From: Stappia sp. 28M-7
GTDB lineage: Bacteria > Pseudomonadota > Alphaproteobacteria > Rhizobiales > Stappiaceae
Length of the DNA stretch: 64,000 nucleotides
Assembly: GCF_014252955.1 (NCBI RefSeq)
Contig: NZ_JACMIA010000001.1
Span: 3,990,258 to 4,054,257 of the forward strand
Direction of reading: 5' to 3'
Shown here: positions 8,256 through 17,485 of the stretch, piece by piece
How positions within the stretch are numbered: the stretch's first letter is position 1
How the letters are laid out: each line of letters begins with the position of its first letter
The notes under the pieces: model-generated
What the model was told of the DNA's origin: nothing
Databases searched by the model: none
The model's input: only the letters and a program-made list of their open reading frames with translations
Program-made: the position numbers and the translations under genes

Positions 8256-8909
8256 TCACTGCTTCACCGTCATGTCCCTCGCATGGGCGATAAGCTTTCC
8301 GCGGGAGTTGGCGCCTGCTTTTTGCAGAATGGCGGCAACATGCGTTTTGACAGTGCTTTCGGTCAGATCGAGATCCCGGGCAATCTCTTTGTTCGAAAGT
8401 CCGGCGACGATGAGCCTGTAAACGTCGGCCTGACGCTTCGTGAGGTCGAGCCGTTCCGGACGCGTCACCATCCTCGGACTGCATTCGGACGACGCGGCCT
8501 CACCATCGAACAGGACACGCGGGAAAAAGACCTCACCGGTCAGCAGCAACTCGACCACGTTAACGATCACCCGGGGATCGGCGGTCTTAGGAATGAACCC
8601 GTCGACCCCTTCGGCGCGCGCGCGGTTGACGGTCTCACGGTCCTCCTCGCCCGAAATCAGCGCAATCGACATCGCCGGATCCGCCTGCTTTAGGCGGGTG
8701 AACCCTTGAAAACCGTTCGAATCCGGCAGCTTGAGATCGAGTAGCACAAGGTCGAAGGGCCTGGAAACCTCCAGTTCATGCAATGCCTCCGCAACGGACG
8801 CTGCTGCGACGACCGAAGCGCCGTCGATTTCGAGTTCCAGCAAGGCCTTCATGCCCGAGCGAATAACCGAGTGATCGTCGACGATGAGTATCTTGACCAT
8901 AGCATCCAA
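8256..8909 (-). CDS. NarL/FixJ-type response regulator (receiver plus LuxR helix-turn-helix)
   Basis: A 217-residue two-domain regulator. The receiver (residues 1-120) has the acidic pair DD at 11-12, the phosphoacceptor Asp58 in LVLLDLKLPD and the Lys in GFIPKTAD. The C-terminal domain has LDLTKRQADVYRLIVAGLSN followed by KEIARDLDLTESTVKTHVAA. It is the last gene of a leftward run that begins with the ABC-transporter binding protein at 16159, lying 21 bases after sdaA. The only kinase gene in the neighbourhood is the hybrid kinase at 18506-20671 on the opposite arm, which is the likely partner (inference). Confidence 0.92.
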   Translation of the reverse strand: MDAMVKILIVDDHSVIRSGMKALLELEIDGASVVAAASVAEALHELEVSRPFDLVLLDLKLPDSNGFQGFTRLKQADPAMSIALISGEEDRETVNRARAEGVDGFIPKTADPRVIVNVVELLLTGEVFFPRVLFDGEAASSECSPRMVTRPERLDLTKRQADVYRLIVAGLSNKEIARDLDLTESTVKTHVAAILQKAGANSRGKLIAHARDMTVKQ

Positions 8910-8930
8910 TCCGCCCGGCCAAGGGCGCTG

Positions 8931-10301
8931 TCAACATCCCGTGACGAAGAGGGCCAATCCGCCCTGCGAGGTCTCCTTATAGCGCTCATGCATATCGTTA
9001 CCAATGTTCCGCATCGCCTCGATGCAGGCGTCCAGCGGCACGATATGGTCGCCGTCTCCCTTCAGTGCGAGGCGCGCTGCGGCAACCGCCTTGATCGCGC
9101 CGAGACCGTTGCGCTCGATGCAGGGAACCTGAACGAGCCCCATCACCGGATCGCAGGCGAGCCCCAGATGATGCTCAAGCGCGATCTCGGCGGCATTCTC
9201 GACCTGCCTCGGAGTTCCACCGCAAACGGCAGCGTAGCCGGCAGCAGCCATGGCCGCCGCGCTCCCAACCTCGGCCTGGCATCCAAGGTCAGCGCCGCTC
9301 ACCGACGCGTTCCGCTTGATGATCGCTCCGATCGCGGCCGCCGTGAGCAGATAGTCGCGCCCGAGGGAATGGCGCTCCGAAGGCGTCTCGTCCAGCCAGA
9401 AGCGCAGCACGGCAGGCACGATCCCGGCTGCACCGTTGGTCGGTGCGGTCACCACCCGGCCCCCCCTGGCATTCTCTTCGTTGACCGCCAGTGCGTAGGC
9501 GAGCAAGCGGTCCTGTGCCCGGAAGGGCGCGGCCTCGTCGTCTTCCAGAGCCTTGAAGAGCGCCTGTGCGCGGCTACGGACCTGCAACCCTCCAGGCAGA
9601 ATGCCCGCGCCGGCGGCACCGCGCGAAATGCAGGCCATCATCTCGTCGCGGATGCGATCCAGGCCACCCGGGATATCCCGGTCGCGATGCAGGGCCCGTT
9701 CGTTCCTGTACATCACGTCCGAAATCCCAACGCCCAGCTCCGAACAGATGTTCAGCAATTGGGCACTGTTCCCGAACGGTAGTGGAACGTCGCATCGCGC
9801 ATCCGTCACCGAACCGCCCCGCAAGTCCGGTCCGTCTTCCTCGGCAACGATGCTTCCTCCACCGATCGAGACATAGGAGCGGGAAAGAACCGCGGCGCCG
9901 TCCTGTGTCACTGCCTCGAATGTCAGCGTGTTGGGATGCCAGCGCGGCCTTGTAACGGTGTCGAACACGACCCCGGCCCCGGGATCGATGTCGAAAACTC
10001 CCACCTGGGGATGAGCGCCGCGCCCACCGGCCGATATGTCGCGCCAGATTCCTTCCGCGATCGAATGATCGAAATCTTCCGGCGTCAGGCCGCAAAGCCC
10101 CCAAACGGCCGCCTTGTCGGACGCGTGTCCGCGCCCGGTGAAGGCGAGCGAACCGAGAAGGGTGACCCGGATGATAGGGGCGTGGACATCCCGCTCCGCA
10201 AGTTCGGCGGCAAAACGGTTGGCCGCGATCATGGGGCCCATTGTGTGAGACGACGAGGGTCCGATCCCGATCTTGAAGATGTCGAAAACCGAGATGTACA
10301 T
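8931..10301 (-). CDS. sdaA: L-serine dehydratase (L-serine ammonia-lyase), single-chain iron-sulfur type
   Basis: A 456-residue single-chain L-serine deaminase, converting L-serine to pyruvate and ammonia in the cytoplasm with a [4Fe-4S] cluster. The start [20 protein letters not shown] is diagnostic, and the three conserved Cys are seen in [15 protein letters not shown] and VPCIERNG. The C-terminal alpha domain also has the [20 protein letters not shown] segment. ATG at 10301 overlaps the stop of the Na/Pi gene by one base (TGATG); a GTG three bases earlier is possible. This coupling of serine deamination to a phosphate transporter, inside an amino-acid transport operon, is unusual. Confidence 0.96.
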   Translation of the reverse strand: MYISVFDIFKIGIGPSSSHTMGPMIAANRFAAELAERDVHAPIIRVTLLGSLAFTGRGHASDKAAVWGLCGLTPEDFDHSIAEGIWRDISAGGRGAHPQVGVFDIDPGAGVVFDTVTRPRWHPNTLTFEAVTQDGAAVLSRSYVSIGGGSIVAEEDGPDLRGGSVTDARCDVPLPFGNSAQLLNICSELGVGISDVMYRNERALHRDRDIPGGLDRIRDEMMACISRGAAGAGILPGGLQVRSRAQALFKALEDDEAAPFRAQDRLLAYALAVNEENARGGRVVTAPTNGAAGIVPAVLRFWLDETPSERHSLGRDYLLTAAAIGAIIKRNASVSGADLGCQAEVGSAAAMAAAGYAAVCGGTPRQVENAAEIALEHHLGLACDPVMGLVQVPCIERNGLGAIKAVAAARLALKGDGDHIVPLDACIEAMRNIGNDMHERYKETSQGGLALFVTGC

Positions 10302-11923
10302 CACAGGCTCACTTTCGATGCCGCATGAATGTGATAGAAAATCCGTGTAAAATCCCGAAGAAGATCGCCGTGCAGTGCTGACGTCGTGACAGAGGACGGG
10401 TTCTTGTTGCTGAGGCGGCGAAAGTGCTCCTGCCAGCTCGCCTCGACCAGCCGGTCAAGCTCTTTCCTCTGCCGGTTTATGTTCTTCTTGATCTGCGTAT
10501 CCCCCTGCAGGGCCGCGACCAGCGTCAGCCGGAGACCTTGCTGGATGATGTCGAGCAACGACAGGAGCTCTCTCTTTCCCTCTTCGGAAAAGCGGGCCTG
10601 GTCCCGGATGCGTGCCTCGCACAGGACCATCGCATTCAAGACGAGCTCGGAGACGTGCCTCATGTTCGCCGACAAGAGCATGATGTTCATCGCGCGATTG
10701 CTGTCGTCTTCCGAGATCTCACCACGCGTGACTTCGCTCAGATAGAATTTGAGAGAGTCCAGCGTCGAGGAAATCTTCGCGTGGTTCTGCTTCGCCACGG
10801 CAACGCCGGCAAGATCGTCGGTCCTGATCGCCGCCGTCAGCGCCAACAGCGAGTCGTCGATCTGGTCGGGAATCCGGTTCAGTTCGCGCGATGCACTGGC
10901 GAGAGCCAGGGACGGGGAATCGAGCAAGCCTCGGTCGAGATAGCGCGTGGCCGGTCCGTCTTCCGGTTGAACGGTGTCCGGGATCAGTCTCTCGAACAGC
11001 CGCGCAAAGACGCCGACCCAGGGAAGGAACAAGAGGGCGACGACGACGTTGAGGCCGGTGTGGAAATTCACCAGCGCGCCCGCCGTGTCCATGTAGTGCG
11101 CGAAAGCGTCCTTCAGGACATCCAGGAACGGAACCGCCAGCAGGCAAACGCTCAGCTTGAACGCGGCGTTACCGATGGCGACGCGCCGTCCCGCGACGCT
11201 TGCGTTCAACGTCGCGATGATCGGGGGAACCGTCCCGCCGATATTGGCGCCAAGCACCATCAGCATTCCCATTTCGACGGGGACGACATCGGCGACAAAC
11301 AGCGATGTCGTCAGCAGGACTACAGCCAGGCTCGAATGCACGAGCCAGGTCAACACGGCGACAATGAACAGGGTCAACAGCGGCTCGTTCCCGAGCGTCG
11401 TCAGCATCTGGACCAGCAGGGCGGAGTCACGCAAGGGTGCGGACGAGACCCGGACCAGCGACAGCGCCAGCAGCACCAGCCCCAGTCCTAGCAGGCAGCG
11501 GCCGATCTGGCGCCTGACATGATCGGTGCATTGGGAATGCGCGAAGAAGCCGACGAAAACCAGGACATAGGACGCAACCGACAGGTCGAAGGACAGGATC
11601 TGTGCAGCGATCGACGTCCCGACATCCGCGCCGAGCATGACCGCCAGGGCGGCGGGGGCCGCGATCATCCCCTTTGCCGCAAGCGATGCGATGATCATCG
11701 CGGTGGCGGTGCTGCTCTGGACCAGAACGGTTATGAGCGCACCGACACCGAAGGACATGAACCGGTTGCCGGTGACCTCCGCCAGGGCATGACGAAGCGA
11801 TGCGCCGAAAGCCCGCAGGATGCCGGTTCGGATCAGGCGAATGCCCCAAAGCATGAGGGCCACCGAACCGACGATCTGAACGAGAATTGCAGTGCTGGAA
11901 ATCGAAGTGCCCTCCAGTGACAT
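10301..11923 (-). CDS. Na/Pi cotransporter family protein with C-terminal PhoU-like domain (YjbB-type)
   Basis: A 540-residue protein. The N-terminal half (about residues 10-310) holds the two inverted Na/Pi repeats: GALITVLVQSSTATAMIIAS and MLGADVGTSIAAQ in the first, LTWLVHSSLAVVLLTTSLF and MLMVLGANIGGTVPPI in the second. The C-terminal 190 residues are helical and PhoU-like. Bacterial members with this layout (YjbB type) are linked to phosphate export or sodium-coupled phosphate movement. It lies 60 bases after the ABC ATPase gene and its stop overlaps sdaA. In this context export of phosphate released by the SerB-like phosphatase is a plausible role (inference). Confidence 0.92.
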   Translation of the reverse strand: MSLEGTSISSTAILVQIVGSVALMLWGIRLIRTGILRAFGASLRHALAEVTGNRFMSFGVGALITVLVQSSTATAMIIASLAAKGMIAAPAALAVMLGADVGTSIAAQILSFDLSVASYVLVFVGFFAHSQCTDHVRRQIGRCLLGLGLVLLALSLVRVSSAPLRDSALLVQMLTTLGNEPLLTLFIVAVLTWLVHSSLAVVLLTTSLFVADVVPVEMGMLMVLGANIGGTVPPIIATLNASVAGRRVAIGNAAFKLSVCLLAVPFLDVLKDAFAHYMDTAGALVNFHTGLNVVVALLFLPWVGVFARLFERLIPDTVQPEDGPATRYLDRGLLDSPSLALASASRELNRIPDQIDDSLLALTAAIRTDDLAGVAVAKQNHAKISSTLDSLKFYLSEVTRGEISEDDSNRAMNIMLLSANMRHVSELVLNAMVLCEARIRDQARFSEEGKRELLSLLDIIQQGLRLTLVAALQGDTQIKKNINRQRKELDRLVEASWQEHFRRLSNKNPSSVTTSALHGDLLRDFTRIFYHIHAASKVSL

Positions 11924-11983
11924 CCGGACCGCCCACGACAGTGCCCCCGCCTGAGCGGTGCGCCGTTCGGACCGGTCGGGCGA

Positions 11984-12754
11984 TTAGTGGGACAGGATCT
12001 GGCTCAGGAACTTTCGGGTTCTGTCGATCTTCGGATCGTCGAAGAAGAGATCGGGCGTGTTTTCCTCGACGATCTCGCCGCCATCCATGAAAATGACGCG
12101 ATCCGCCACCGAGCGGGCGAAGGACATCTCGTGGGTGACGCAGATCATCGTCATCCCGGTCTCCGCCAGCTCGATCATCACGTCCAGAACCTCCTTGATC
12201 ATCTCGGGATCAAGCGCCGAGGTCGGCTCGTCGAACAGCATCACGGACGGGCTCATGCACAACGACCGGGCAATCGCGACACGCTGCTGCTGGCCACCGG
12301 AGAGTTGCCCCGGATACTTGTCCCTCTGCTCCGAAATCCCCACCCGCTCGAGATACATGCAGGCGGTTGCCTCCGCCTCCTTGCGGGGCATGTTGCGAGC
12401 CCAGACAGGCGCAAAACAGAGATTGTCCAGGATCGTCATGTGCGGAAACAGGTTGAACTGCTGGAACACCATCCCGACTTCGCGGCGAATGCTCGTGATG
12501 TTCTTCAGCTTGTCGTCCAGCACCGTCCCGTTGACGGTGATCGTTCCTTCCTGATGTTCTTCCAAATGGTTGATGCAACGGATCAGCGTGGACTTGCCCG
12601 ATCCGGACGGTCCGCAGATCACGATCCGCTCGCCCTTCTTCACCGAGAGCGACACGTCCTTGAGAACGTGAAAACTGCCGTACCACTTGTTCACCCGCTG
12701 CATTTCGATGACGGGCGCATCTTCGGTGATCTGGCTGTCGATCCTGATGGTCAT
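11984..12754 (-). CDS. aapP: amino-acid ABC transporter ATP-binding protein (AapP type)
   Basis: A 256-residue polar-amino-acid ABC ATPase. Walker A is [10 protein letters not shown], the signature is [15 protein letters not shown], Walker B is [14 protein letters not shown], and the H-loop His is in [17 protein letters not shown]. The length equals rhizobial AapP. ATG at 12754 is chosen because AGGAGG lies five bases upstream; codons further upstream in frame lack a site. It powers the permease pair encoded just before it. The aap name is given at family level; the real substrate may differ from that of the Rhizobium general transporter. Confidence 0.94.
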   Translation of the reverse strand: MTIRIDSQITEDAPVIEMQRVNKWYGSFHVLKDVSLSVKKGERIVICGPSGSGKSTLIRCINHLEEHQEGTITVNGTVLDDKLKNITSIRREVGMVFQQFNLFPHMTILDNLCFAPVWARNMPRKEAEATACMYLERVGISEQRDKYPGQLSGGQQQRVAIARSLCMSPSVMLFDEPTSALDPEMIKEVLDVMIELAETGMTMICVTHEMSFARSVADRVIFMDGGEIVEENTPDLFFDDPKIDRTRKFLSQILSH

Positions 12755-12776
12755 GGATACCTCCTGGGAATGCTGC

Positions 12777-13892
12777 TCAGCGACGGGCGCCGCCGGCCCC
12801 GCGGGTTTCGAGCGCGCGGCCATACAAGCTTAGGTTGTAGCAAATCAGCCAGTACACAAAGGCTGCGAAGACATAGGCTTCCGTCTGGAAACCGAGCCAT
12901 TCGGGATCGAAAGCCGCGTTCTTGATCATGCCGAGGAAGTCGAGCAGCCCGACGATGATCACAAGCGACGTGTCCTTGAACAGGGCGATGCAACGCCCGA
13001 TCAAAGGAGGAAGGACATGTCGCAGGGCCTGCGGCACGACGACGAACGCGACGGTGCGGGCCGGCGAAACGCCAAGAGCCAGGGACGCCTCGGTCTGCCC
13101 TTTCGGAATGGCCTGCAGTCCGCCCCGGACCACCTCGGCCATATAGGCTGCCGAGAAGAGGATCATGCCGATCTGGATACGCATCAGGTTGTTGATGACC
13201 ATTTCCGGCGGCATGAACATCGGCAACATCACCGAGGCCATGAAGAGGATCGTGATCAGAGGAACGCCGCGGACAAGCTCGATGAAACCAACGCACAGCG
13301 CCTTGATCAGCGGAGAGCCGTAGTAACGCCCGAGCGCCAGAAGAACGCCGAGCGGAATGGAGACGATCACGCCCACGAGCGCCAGCAGGATGCTCAGCAT
13401 CAGCCCGCCCCAGAGCGACTGCTCCACTTCCACCATACCGAATGCGCCGCCGATCATGACCAGGGCGAAAAGCGGCAGCACCAGCCAGGAAAGGATCAGC
13501 ATGGGGCCGTTCAGGCGGTTCGTGTAGGTCAACCACGCCAGAACCACGAGCGCCAGGCCGGCCAGACCGGGCCGCCAGATCAACTCCTGCGGATAGACAC
13601 CGACCATCAGCACGGGAAGCTTGTCGACGATGAACGGCCAGCAGGCTCCCGCGCTCTGCCGGCACGTTTCCGCGTCTCCGGCGAAGGTCGCGTCAAGCAG
13701 CAGCCAACCGGAAACGGCCGGCAGCAACCAAAGCACCAACCCGATCAGGACAAGCGAGATAGTGCTGTTGAACCATCCCCCGAACAGATTTGCCTGCAGC
13801 CACCTGATGGCACCCGTGTTGTTTCCGGGCGCGGGCCGCGCGGCGAGCGGCCGAAAGGTTTCAGCGGATGTCGAATGCATTGCATAGGCCAT
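12777..13892 (-). CDS. aapM: amino-acid ABC transporter permease (AapM type)
   Basis: A 371-residue inner-membrane permease of the His/Glu/Gln/Arg family with the long N-terminal extension seen in AapM. The cytoplasmic EAA loop reads [20 protein letters not shown] followed by the [22 protein letters not shown] stretch (first twenty of these match the family pattern best). Several transmembrane segments are evident. It starts three bases after the stop of the other permease, so the two are almost certainly co-translated as a heterodimer. Confidence 0.93.
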   Translation of the reverse strand: MAYAMHSTSAETFRPLAARPAPGNNTGAIRWLQANLFGGWFNSTISLVLIGLVLWLLPAVSGWLLLDATFAGDAETCRQSAGACWPFIVDKLPVLMVGVYPQELIWRPGLAGLALVVLAWLTYTNRLNGPMLILSWLVLPLFALVMIGGAFGMVEVEQSLWGGLMLSILLALVGVIVSIPLGVLLALGRYYGSPLIKALCVGFIELVRGVPLITILFMASVMLPMFMPPEMVINNLMRIQIGMILFSAAYMAEVVRGGLQAIPKGQTEASLALGVSPARTVAFVVVPQALRHVLPPLIGRCIALFKDTSLVIIVGLLDFLGMIKNAAFDPEWLGFQTEAYVFAAFVYWLICYNLSLYGRALETRGAGGARR

Positions 13893-13895
13893 ACT

Positions 13896-15068
13896 TCACC
13901 TTTCGACGATCTGGACGCGGGAGTTCAAAAAGTTCATTGCAACCGAGATCAGAAGGTTGATCGTCAGGTAGACTGCCATCCACATCGCGATGATCTCGAT
14001 GGCCTGTCCGTTCTGGCCGATGATCGTTCCGCCGATCGACACCATGTCGGGAAAGCCGATGGCCACTGCGAGCGAGCTGTTCTTGACGAGGCTCGCATAG
14101 TCGTTGGTGGTTGCTGGAATGGTCACCCTGAGGGCCTGGGGCAGCATGATCAGGCGCGTCACGATCCCGCTCGAAACGCCCAAGGCATTGGCTGCTTCGA
14201 TCTGGCCCGGATGCACGGAGGCGATGCCGCTGCGCACGTTCTCGCCGATATAGGCGGCGGTGTAGAGGACCAGGCCGGTCACGAGCGACACGAACTCGGG
14301 CTTGAGCGTCAGTCCTCCGGCGAAGTTGAGCCCGCGATAGGCGGGTACCTCGACCCCCACAGGGGAGCCGCTTGCAAAGAAGGCCAGGGTCGTGATCGCT
14401 GTGAAAAGGGCCAGACCGCCGAGAAAGCCGGGGACGGACCTTCCGGTCGTTCTCTTGTGGTTGCGGGCCCAGATCCAGAAACTTGCGGCCATCGCTGCGG
14501 CAATCACCGTTGCGAGCAGGAAGATCTGAAAGCCGTCCTCGACGACAGGACGCGGAACGAAAACGCCGCGCTTGGTCAGATATACCCCGTCCATCGGCGA
14601 AATCGGGTCTCGGGGATGCGGCAAGGATCCGATGACCACCGTGTAGACGAATATCAAGGTCAGCAACAAAGGAATGTTTCGTAGCGCCTCGACATAGATC
14701 GCCGCCATTTTCGCCAGCAGCCAGTTCGACGAGACGCGCGCAACGCCGATCAGTATTCCAAGTATCGTACTCAGAATGATCGCAATGGCGGAAACGAGCA
14801 GCGTATTGAGAATGCCAACCAGAAACGCGTAACCGTAGCTCCGTGTCGGATCGTACTCGATCAGGCTGTCGCCGATCGGCAGGCCGGCCTCATGACCGAG
14901 GAAAGCAAATCCGCTCTCGATACCGCGGTCCTGCAGGTTTGCCTGGGTGTTCTGGAAAAGAACATATACGCCGCTTAGGACAAGTCCGAGCACGGCAGCC
15001 TGAACCAGGACGGCTCCCATGCTCTGCCCGCCCCACGCGGTCGATCTGGTCTTGGATTTGAAGGACAT
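13896..15068 (-). CDS. aapQ: amino-acid ABC transporter permease (AapQ type)
   Basis: A 390-residue permease. The EAA region includes YIGENVRSGIASVHPGQIEA followed by NALGVSSGIVTRL and the VTIPATTNDYASLVKNSSLA stretch, the AapQ pattern. ATG at 15068 is preferred, with GGAAG five bases upstream; a second in-frame ATG lies 12 bases earlier. It follows the binding-protein gene by 80 bases and precedes aapM by three. A periplasmic insert between helices, beginning around residue 95, is typical of this subgroup. Confidence 0.93.
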   Translation of the reverse strand: MSFKSKTRSTAWGGQSMGAVLVQAAVLGLVLSGVYVLFQNTQANLQDRGIESGFAFLGHEAGLPIGDSLIEYDPTRSYGYAFLVGILNTLLVSAIAIILSTILGILIGVARVSSNWLLAKMAAIYVEALRNIPLLLTLIFVYTVVIGSLPHPRDPISPMDGVYLTKRGVFVPRPVVEDGFQIFLLATVIAAAMAASFWIWARNHKRTTGRSVPGFLGGLALFTAITTLAFFASGSPVGVEVPAYRGLNFAGGLTLKPEFVSLVTGLVLYTAAYIGENVRSGIASVHPGQIEAANALGVSSGIVTRLIMLPQALRVTIPATTNDYASLVKNSSLAVAIGFPDMVSIGGTIIGQNGQAIEIIAMWMAVYLTINLLISVAMNFLNSRVQIVER

Positions 15069-15148
15069 CACAACTTCCATCGGAGTGGGCCAGGCTGGAC
15101 AAAGCACGTCCAAGGACATGCTTTGTCCGTGATCACGTCCTGCTGCGC

Positions 15149-16159
15149 CTAGCGGATCGGCATGGCGTACATCAGCCCGCCATCCTTCCATTGGGCGTTC
15201 AGGCCGCGCTCGAGGCCGAGCGGCCTGGTCAGGTTGCGATCAAAGATTTCGCCGTAGTTGCCGACCGCCGCGATCGCGTCCTTCATCCATGTGGCGCCAA
15301 GACCGACGAAGTTGCCGGAGTCGACCGAACTGCCGAGCAGGCGCTGGACGTCTGGATTCGCGGAATTCGCCGCCATGTCATCGACGTTGGCGGAGGTGAT
15401 CCCGAGCTCTTCCGCCGCAATCAGGCCGTAGATCGTCCAGGACACGATGTCCTTCCAGTTGTTGTCGCCATGGGCGACGAGCGGGGCCAGCGGCTCCTTG
15501 GAGATCAGGTTCGGCAGGATGGTGTGGGCACTCGGATTGGAAAAGCTAATGCGGAACGAGGCCAGTTGGCTTGCATCGGTGGTGAGGGCGTCGCACCGGT
15601 CGGTCATATAGGCCTCGACCGCTTCCCGCTTGCCGTCGAACACGACCGCCTCGACCTGAATATTCTGGGCGCGCGCGAAGTCGGCCAGATTCAGCTCGGT
15701 CGTCGTCCCCGTCGTCACGCAGACCGTTCCGCCATCCAGCTCCTTCGCCGAGGTGATGCCCGACTCGGCGCGAACCATGAAACCCTGGCCGTCGAAGAAG
15801 ATGACCTGGGTGAAGTCGACCCCCTCGGCACCGTCGCGCTTCATCGTCCACGTGGTGGTACGGGAGGTCATCTCAACCTGCCCGCTCGAAACCGCGAGGA
15901 CCTTCTGCTTGGAGGACAACGGAACGAAACGGACCGCGCCGGCATCGCCGAGAACGGCGGCGGCAACGGCACGGCAGATGTCGGCGTCGAGACCTTCCCA
16001 CCTGCCCTCGGAGTTCGGGTTCGAGAAGCCCGGAACACCCTCGCTGACACCGCATGCCAGCACGCCGGCGCTGCGCACCTTCTCAAGTGTACCGGCCTGA
16101 GCCATGCCGGCAGACGCAGCAACGGCAAGCGCCGCCAAAGTCGTAATCCTGATTTTCAT
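15149..16159 (-). CDS. aapJ: amino-acid ABC transporter substrate-binding protein (AapJ type)
   Basis: A 336-residue periplasmic binding protein of the SBP_bac_3 family. A Sec signal peptide (TTLAALAVAASAGMAQA) is followed by the usual VRSAGVLACGVSEGVPGFS and GRWEGLDADICRAVAAAVLG. The C-terminal AVGNYGEIFDRNL and GLERGLNAQWKDGGLMYA are the AapJ/BztA hallmark. ATG at 16159 follows GGAGGAG. It is the first gene of a seven-gene leftward run ending at the response regulator. A paralogue of identical length lies on the opposite arm at 17486. Differences from AapJ in the binding cleft cannot be judged by eye, so the ligand is open. Confidence 0.93.
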   Translation of the reverse strand: MKIRITTLAALAVAASAGMAQAGTLEKVRSAGVLACGVSEGVPGFSNPNSEGRWEGLDADICRAVAAAVLGDAGAVRFVPLSSKQKVLAVSSGQVEMTSRTTTWTMKRDGAEGVDFTQVIFFDGQGFMVRAESGITSAKELDGGTVCVTTGTTTELNLADFARAQNIQVEAVVFDGKREAVEAYMTDRCDALTTDASQLASFRISFSNPSAHTILPNLISKEPLAPLVAHGDNNWKDIVSWTIYGLIAAEELGITSANVDDMAANSANPDVQRLLGSSVDSGNFVGLGATWMKDAIAAVGNYGEIFDRNLTRPLGLERGLNAQWKDGGLMYAMPIR

Positions 16160-16595
16160 TTCTTTCTCCTCCACTTGACTTCCATTCAAAAAGAAAAAAT
16201 CGGCAACCTTCCCGTATAGACAGTCAGACTTCGCGATTTTTCTCTCGCCTTGATTGAAAACCTTAGTGATGGCGACGCCGTTCGGGATATCCGCCGTCAG
16301 ACCGAGCCTCGGCAGATACCGGCCCGGACCCGGCGCCGGGCTCGGCCCACGGGACTAGTCCTTTCGAGGGATGGGAGATTTTCTGGTTTTGAAATCAATG
16401 AGCTGACAGGGGGTTGGCGAACACCTGCCGCCTCCGCCCCTCGGCCGTCATGCCGAATGGAACACGGTGCGACATTGATACAAGCTGCCGGTGAGGCAGC
16501 GCATTCCACCGACACGGCCCGCATTGAACCACGCGACTTGCCACACGAGGCCGTCCGGCGCGAACTCGCAACCGCCCAGAACCGAGGGATCAACT
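16160..16595. other. divergent control region between the two arms of the cassette (436 bases)
   Basis: No credible gene lies here. It separates the leftward transporter operon from the rightward phosphatase-binding protein-kinase operon, so both promoters and the response-regulator site should be inside it. The part nearest aapJ is AT-richer (around 16180-16260). I could not assign a convincing -35/-10 pair or a known riboswitch. Confidence 0.5.
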
Positions 16596-17468
16596 GTGTC
16601 GATAAATCTGGTTGCTGTCGGAAACCCGGCAGGGGGTGTATCAGCGTTCGAAGGCATCGGAGCCATCACTGGAACGCATCAGTTCGAATGGCTTTCGGCC
16701 GGGCGTGCCGCCCTGTACCGGACCGGGAGACCGCTGGACGCGACCTGCATCGAGAAGGCCAGGAACCTTGCCTTGTCCGCGGAAATCGATCTCTTCGTCA
16801 CACGCAAGCCGATCGAGAAGAAGGCGGTGCTCGTCGCCGACATGGAGGCGACGATCATCCTGGATGAAATGCTGGACCTGTTGGCCGAGGAACTGGACCT
16901 TGGCGACGCGGTCGCCAACATCACCAGCCTGGCCATGAACGGCAAGATCGACTTCGGCCGATCGCTTGCGGCCAGAACGGCACTGTTCGCCGGAACGCCC
17001 GAAAGCCTGCTGGAGAGGCTTTGCGAGCGGATGCGTTTCACCCCGGGCGCGCAACGTCTGGTCACAAGCATGAAGAACGCGGGAGCACGGACCGTTCTCG
17101 TCACCGGAGGCTATGACATGTTTGCCGAGAAGGTCAGGGATGCCTGTGGCTTCGACGAGGTCGTCGCCAACAGGCCGGAGGTCCGGGACGGCATGCTGAC
17201 CGGCCAGCTTCTCCCACCGATCTGCACAGCCGCCACCAAGCGCGAGGTTCTGGAAAGGACCTGCAGCGCTCTCGGCCTCCCGGCCGAGAGCGCCTGTGCC
17301 GTCGGCGATGGCGCCAATGACATGGAAATGCTGAAAATCGCCGGCCTCCCGGCGAGCTACCGTGGTAAACCGGTGCTGCGCGACCTGGCGGACTTCAACA
17401 TCGTCCATGGCGACCTGACCGCACTGCTCTTCGCGCAAGGTTATCGCGAAAGCGAAATCTCCAACTAG
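16596..17468 (+). CDS. serB: SerB-like phosphoserine phosphatase (HAD family)
   Basis: A 290-residue HAD phosphatase with SerB architecture: a small N-terminal domain (about residues 1-75) and the HAD core. Motif I is VADMEATI with nucleophile Asp82; the second acidic residue is Glu84 where DxD phosphatases have Asp. Motif II Thr is in VLVTGGYDMF, the Lys of motif III is in TAATKREVLE, and motif IV is AVGDGANDMEML. It should hydrolyse O-phosphoserine to serine and phosphate. GTG at 16596 is chosen from GAGGGA upstream and family length. It is unlikely to be the biosynthetic copy only, because it sits with serine deaminase, a phosphate transporter and amino-acid uptake genes. Confidence 0.88.
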   Translation: MSINLVAVGNPAGGVSAFEGIGAITGTHQFEWLSAGRAALYRTGRPLDATCIEKARNLALSAEIDLFVTRKPIEKKAVLVADMEATIILDEMLDLLAEELDLGDAVANITSLAMNGKIDFGRSLAARTALFAGTPESLLERLCERMRFTPGAQRLVTSMKNAGARTVLVTGGYDMFAEKVRDACGFDEVVANRPEVRDGMLTGQLLPPICTAATKREVLERTCSALGLPAESACAVGDGANDMEMLKIAGLPASYRGKPVLRDLADFNIVHGDLTALLFAQGYRESEISN

Positions 17469-17485
17469 GCGTGAGAACCGGGATC

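Noticed and set aside
13017-14684. 555-residue frame on the plus strand opposite the permease genes
   Set aside because: It lies antisense to two well-supported permeases, is very rich in Arg, His, Gln and Asp, and has no domain. It is a by-product of high GC third positions.
16160-16595. Possible riboswitch or amino-acid-responsive leader upstream of aapJ or serB
   Set aside because: No known aptamer core (glycine, lysine, SAM or similar) and no leader peptide with repeated Ser or other codons was recognised.
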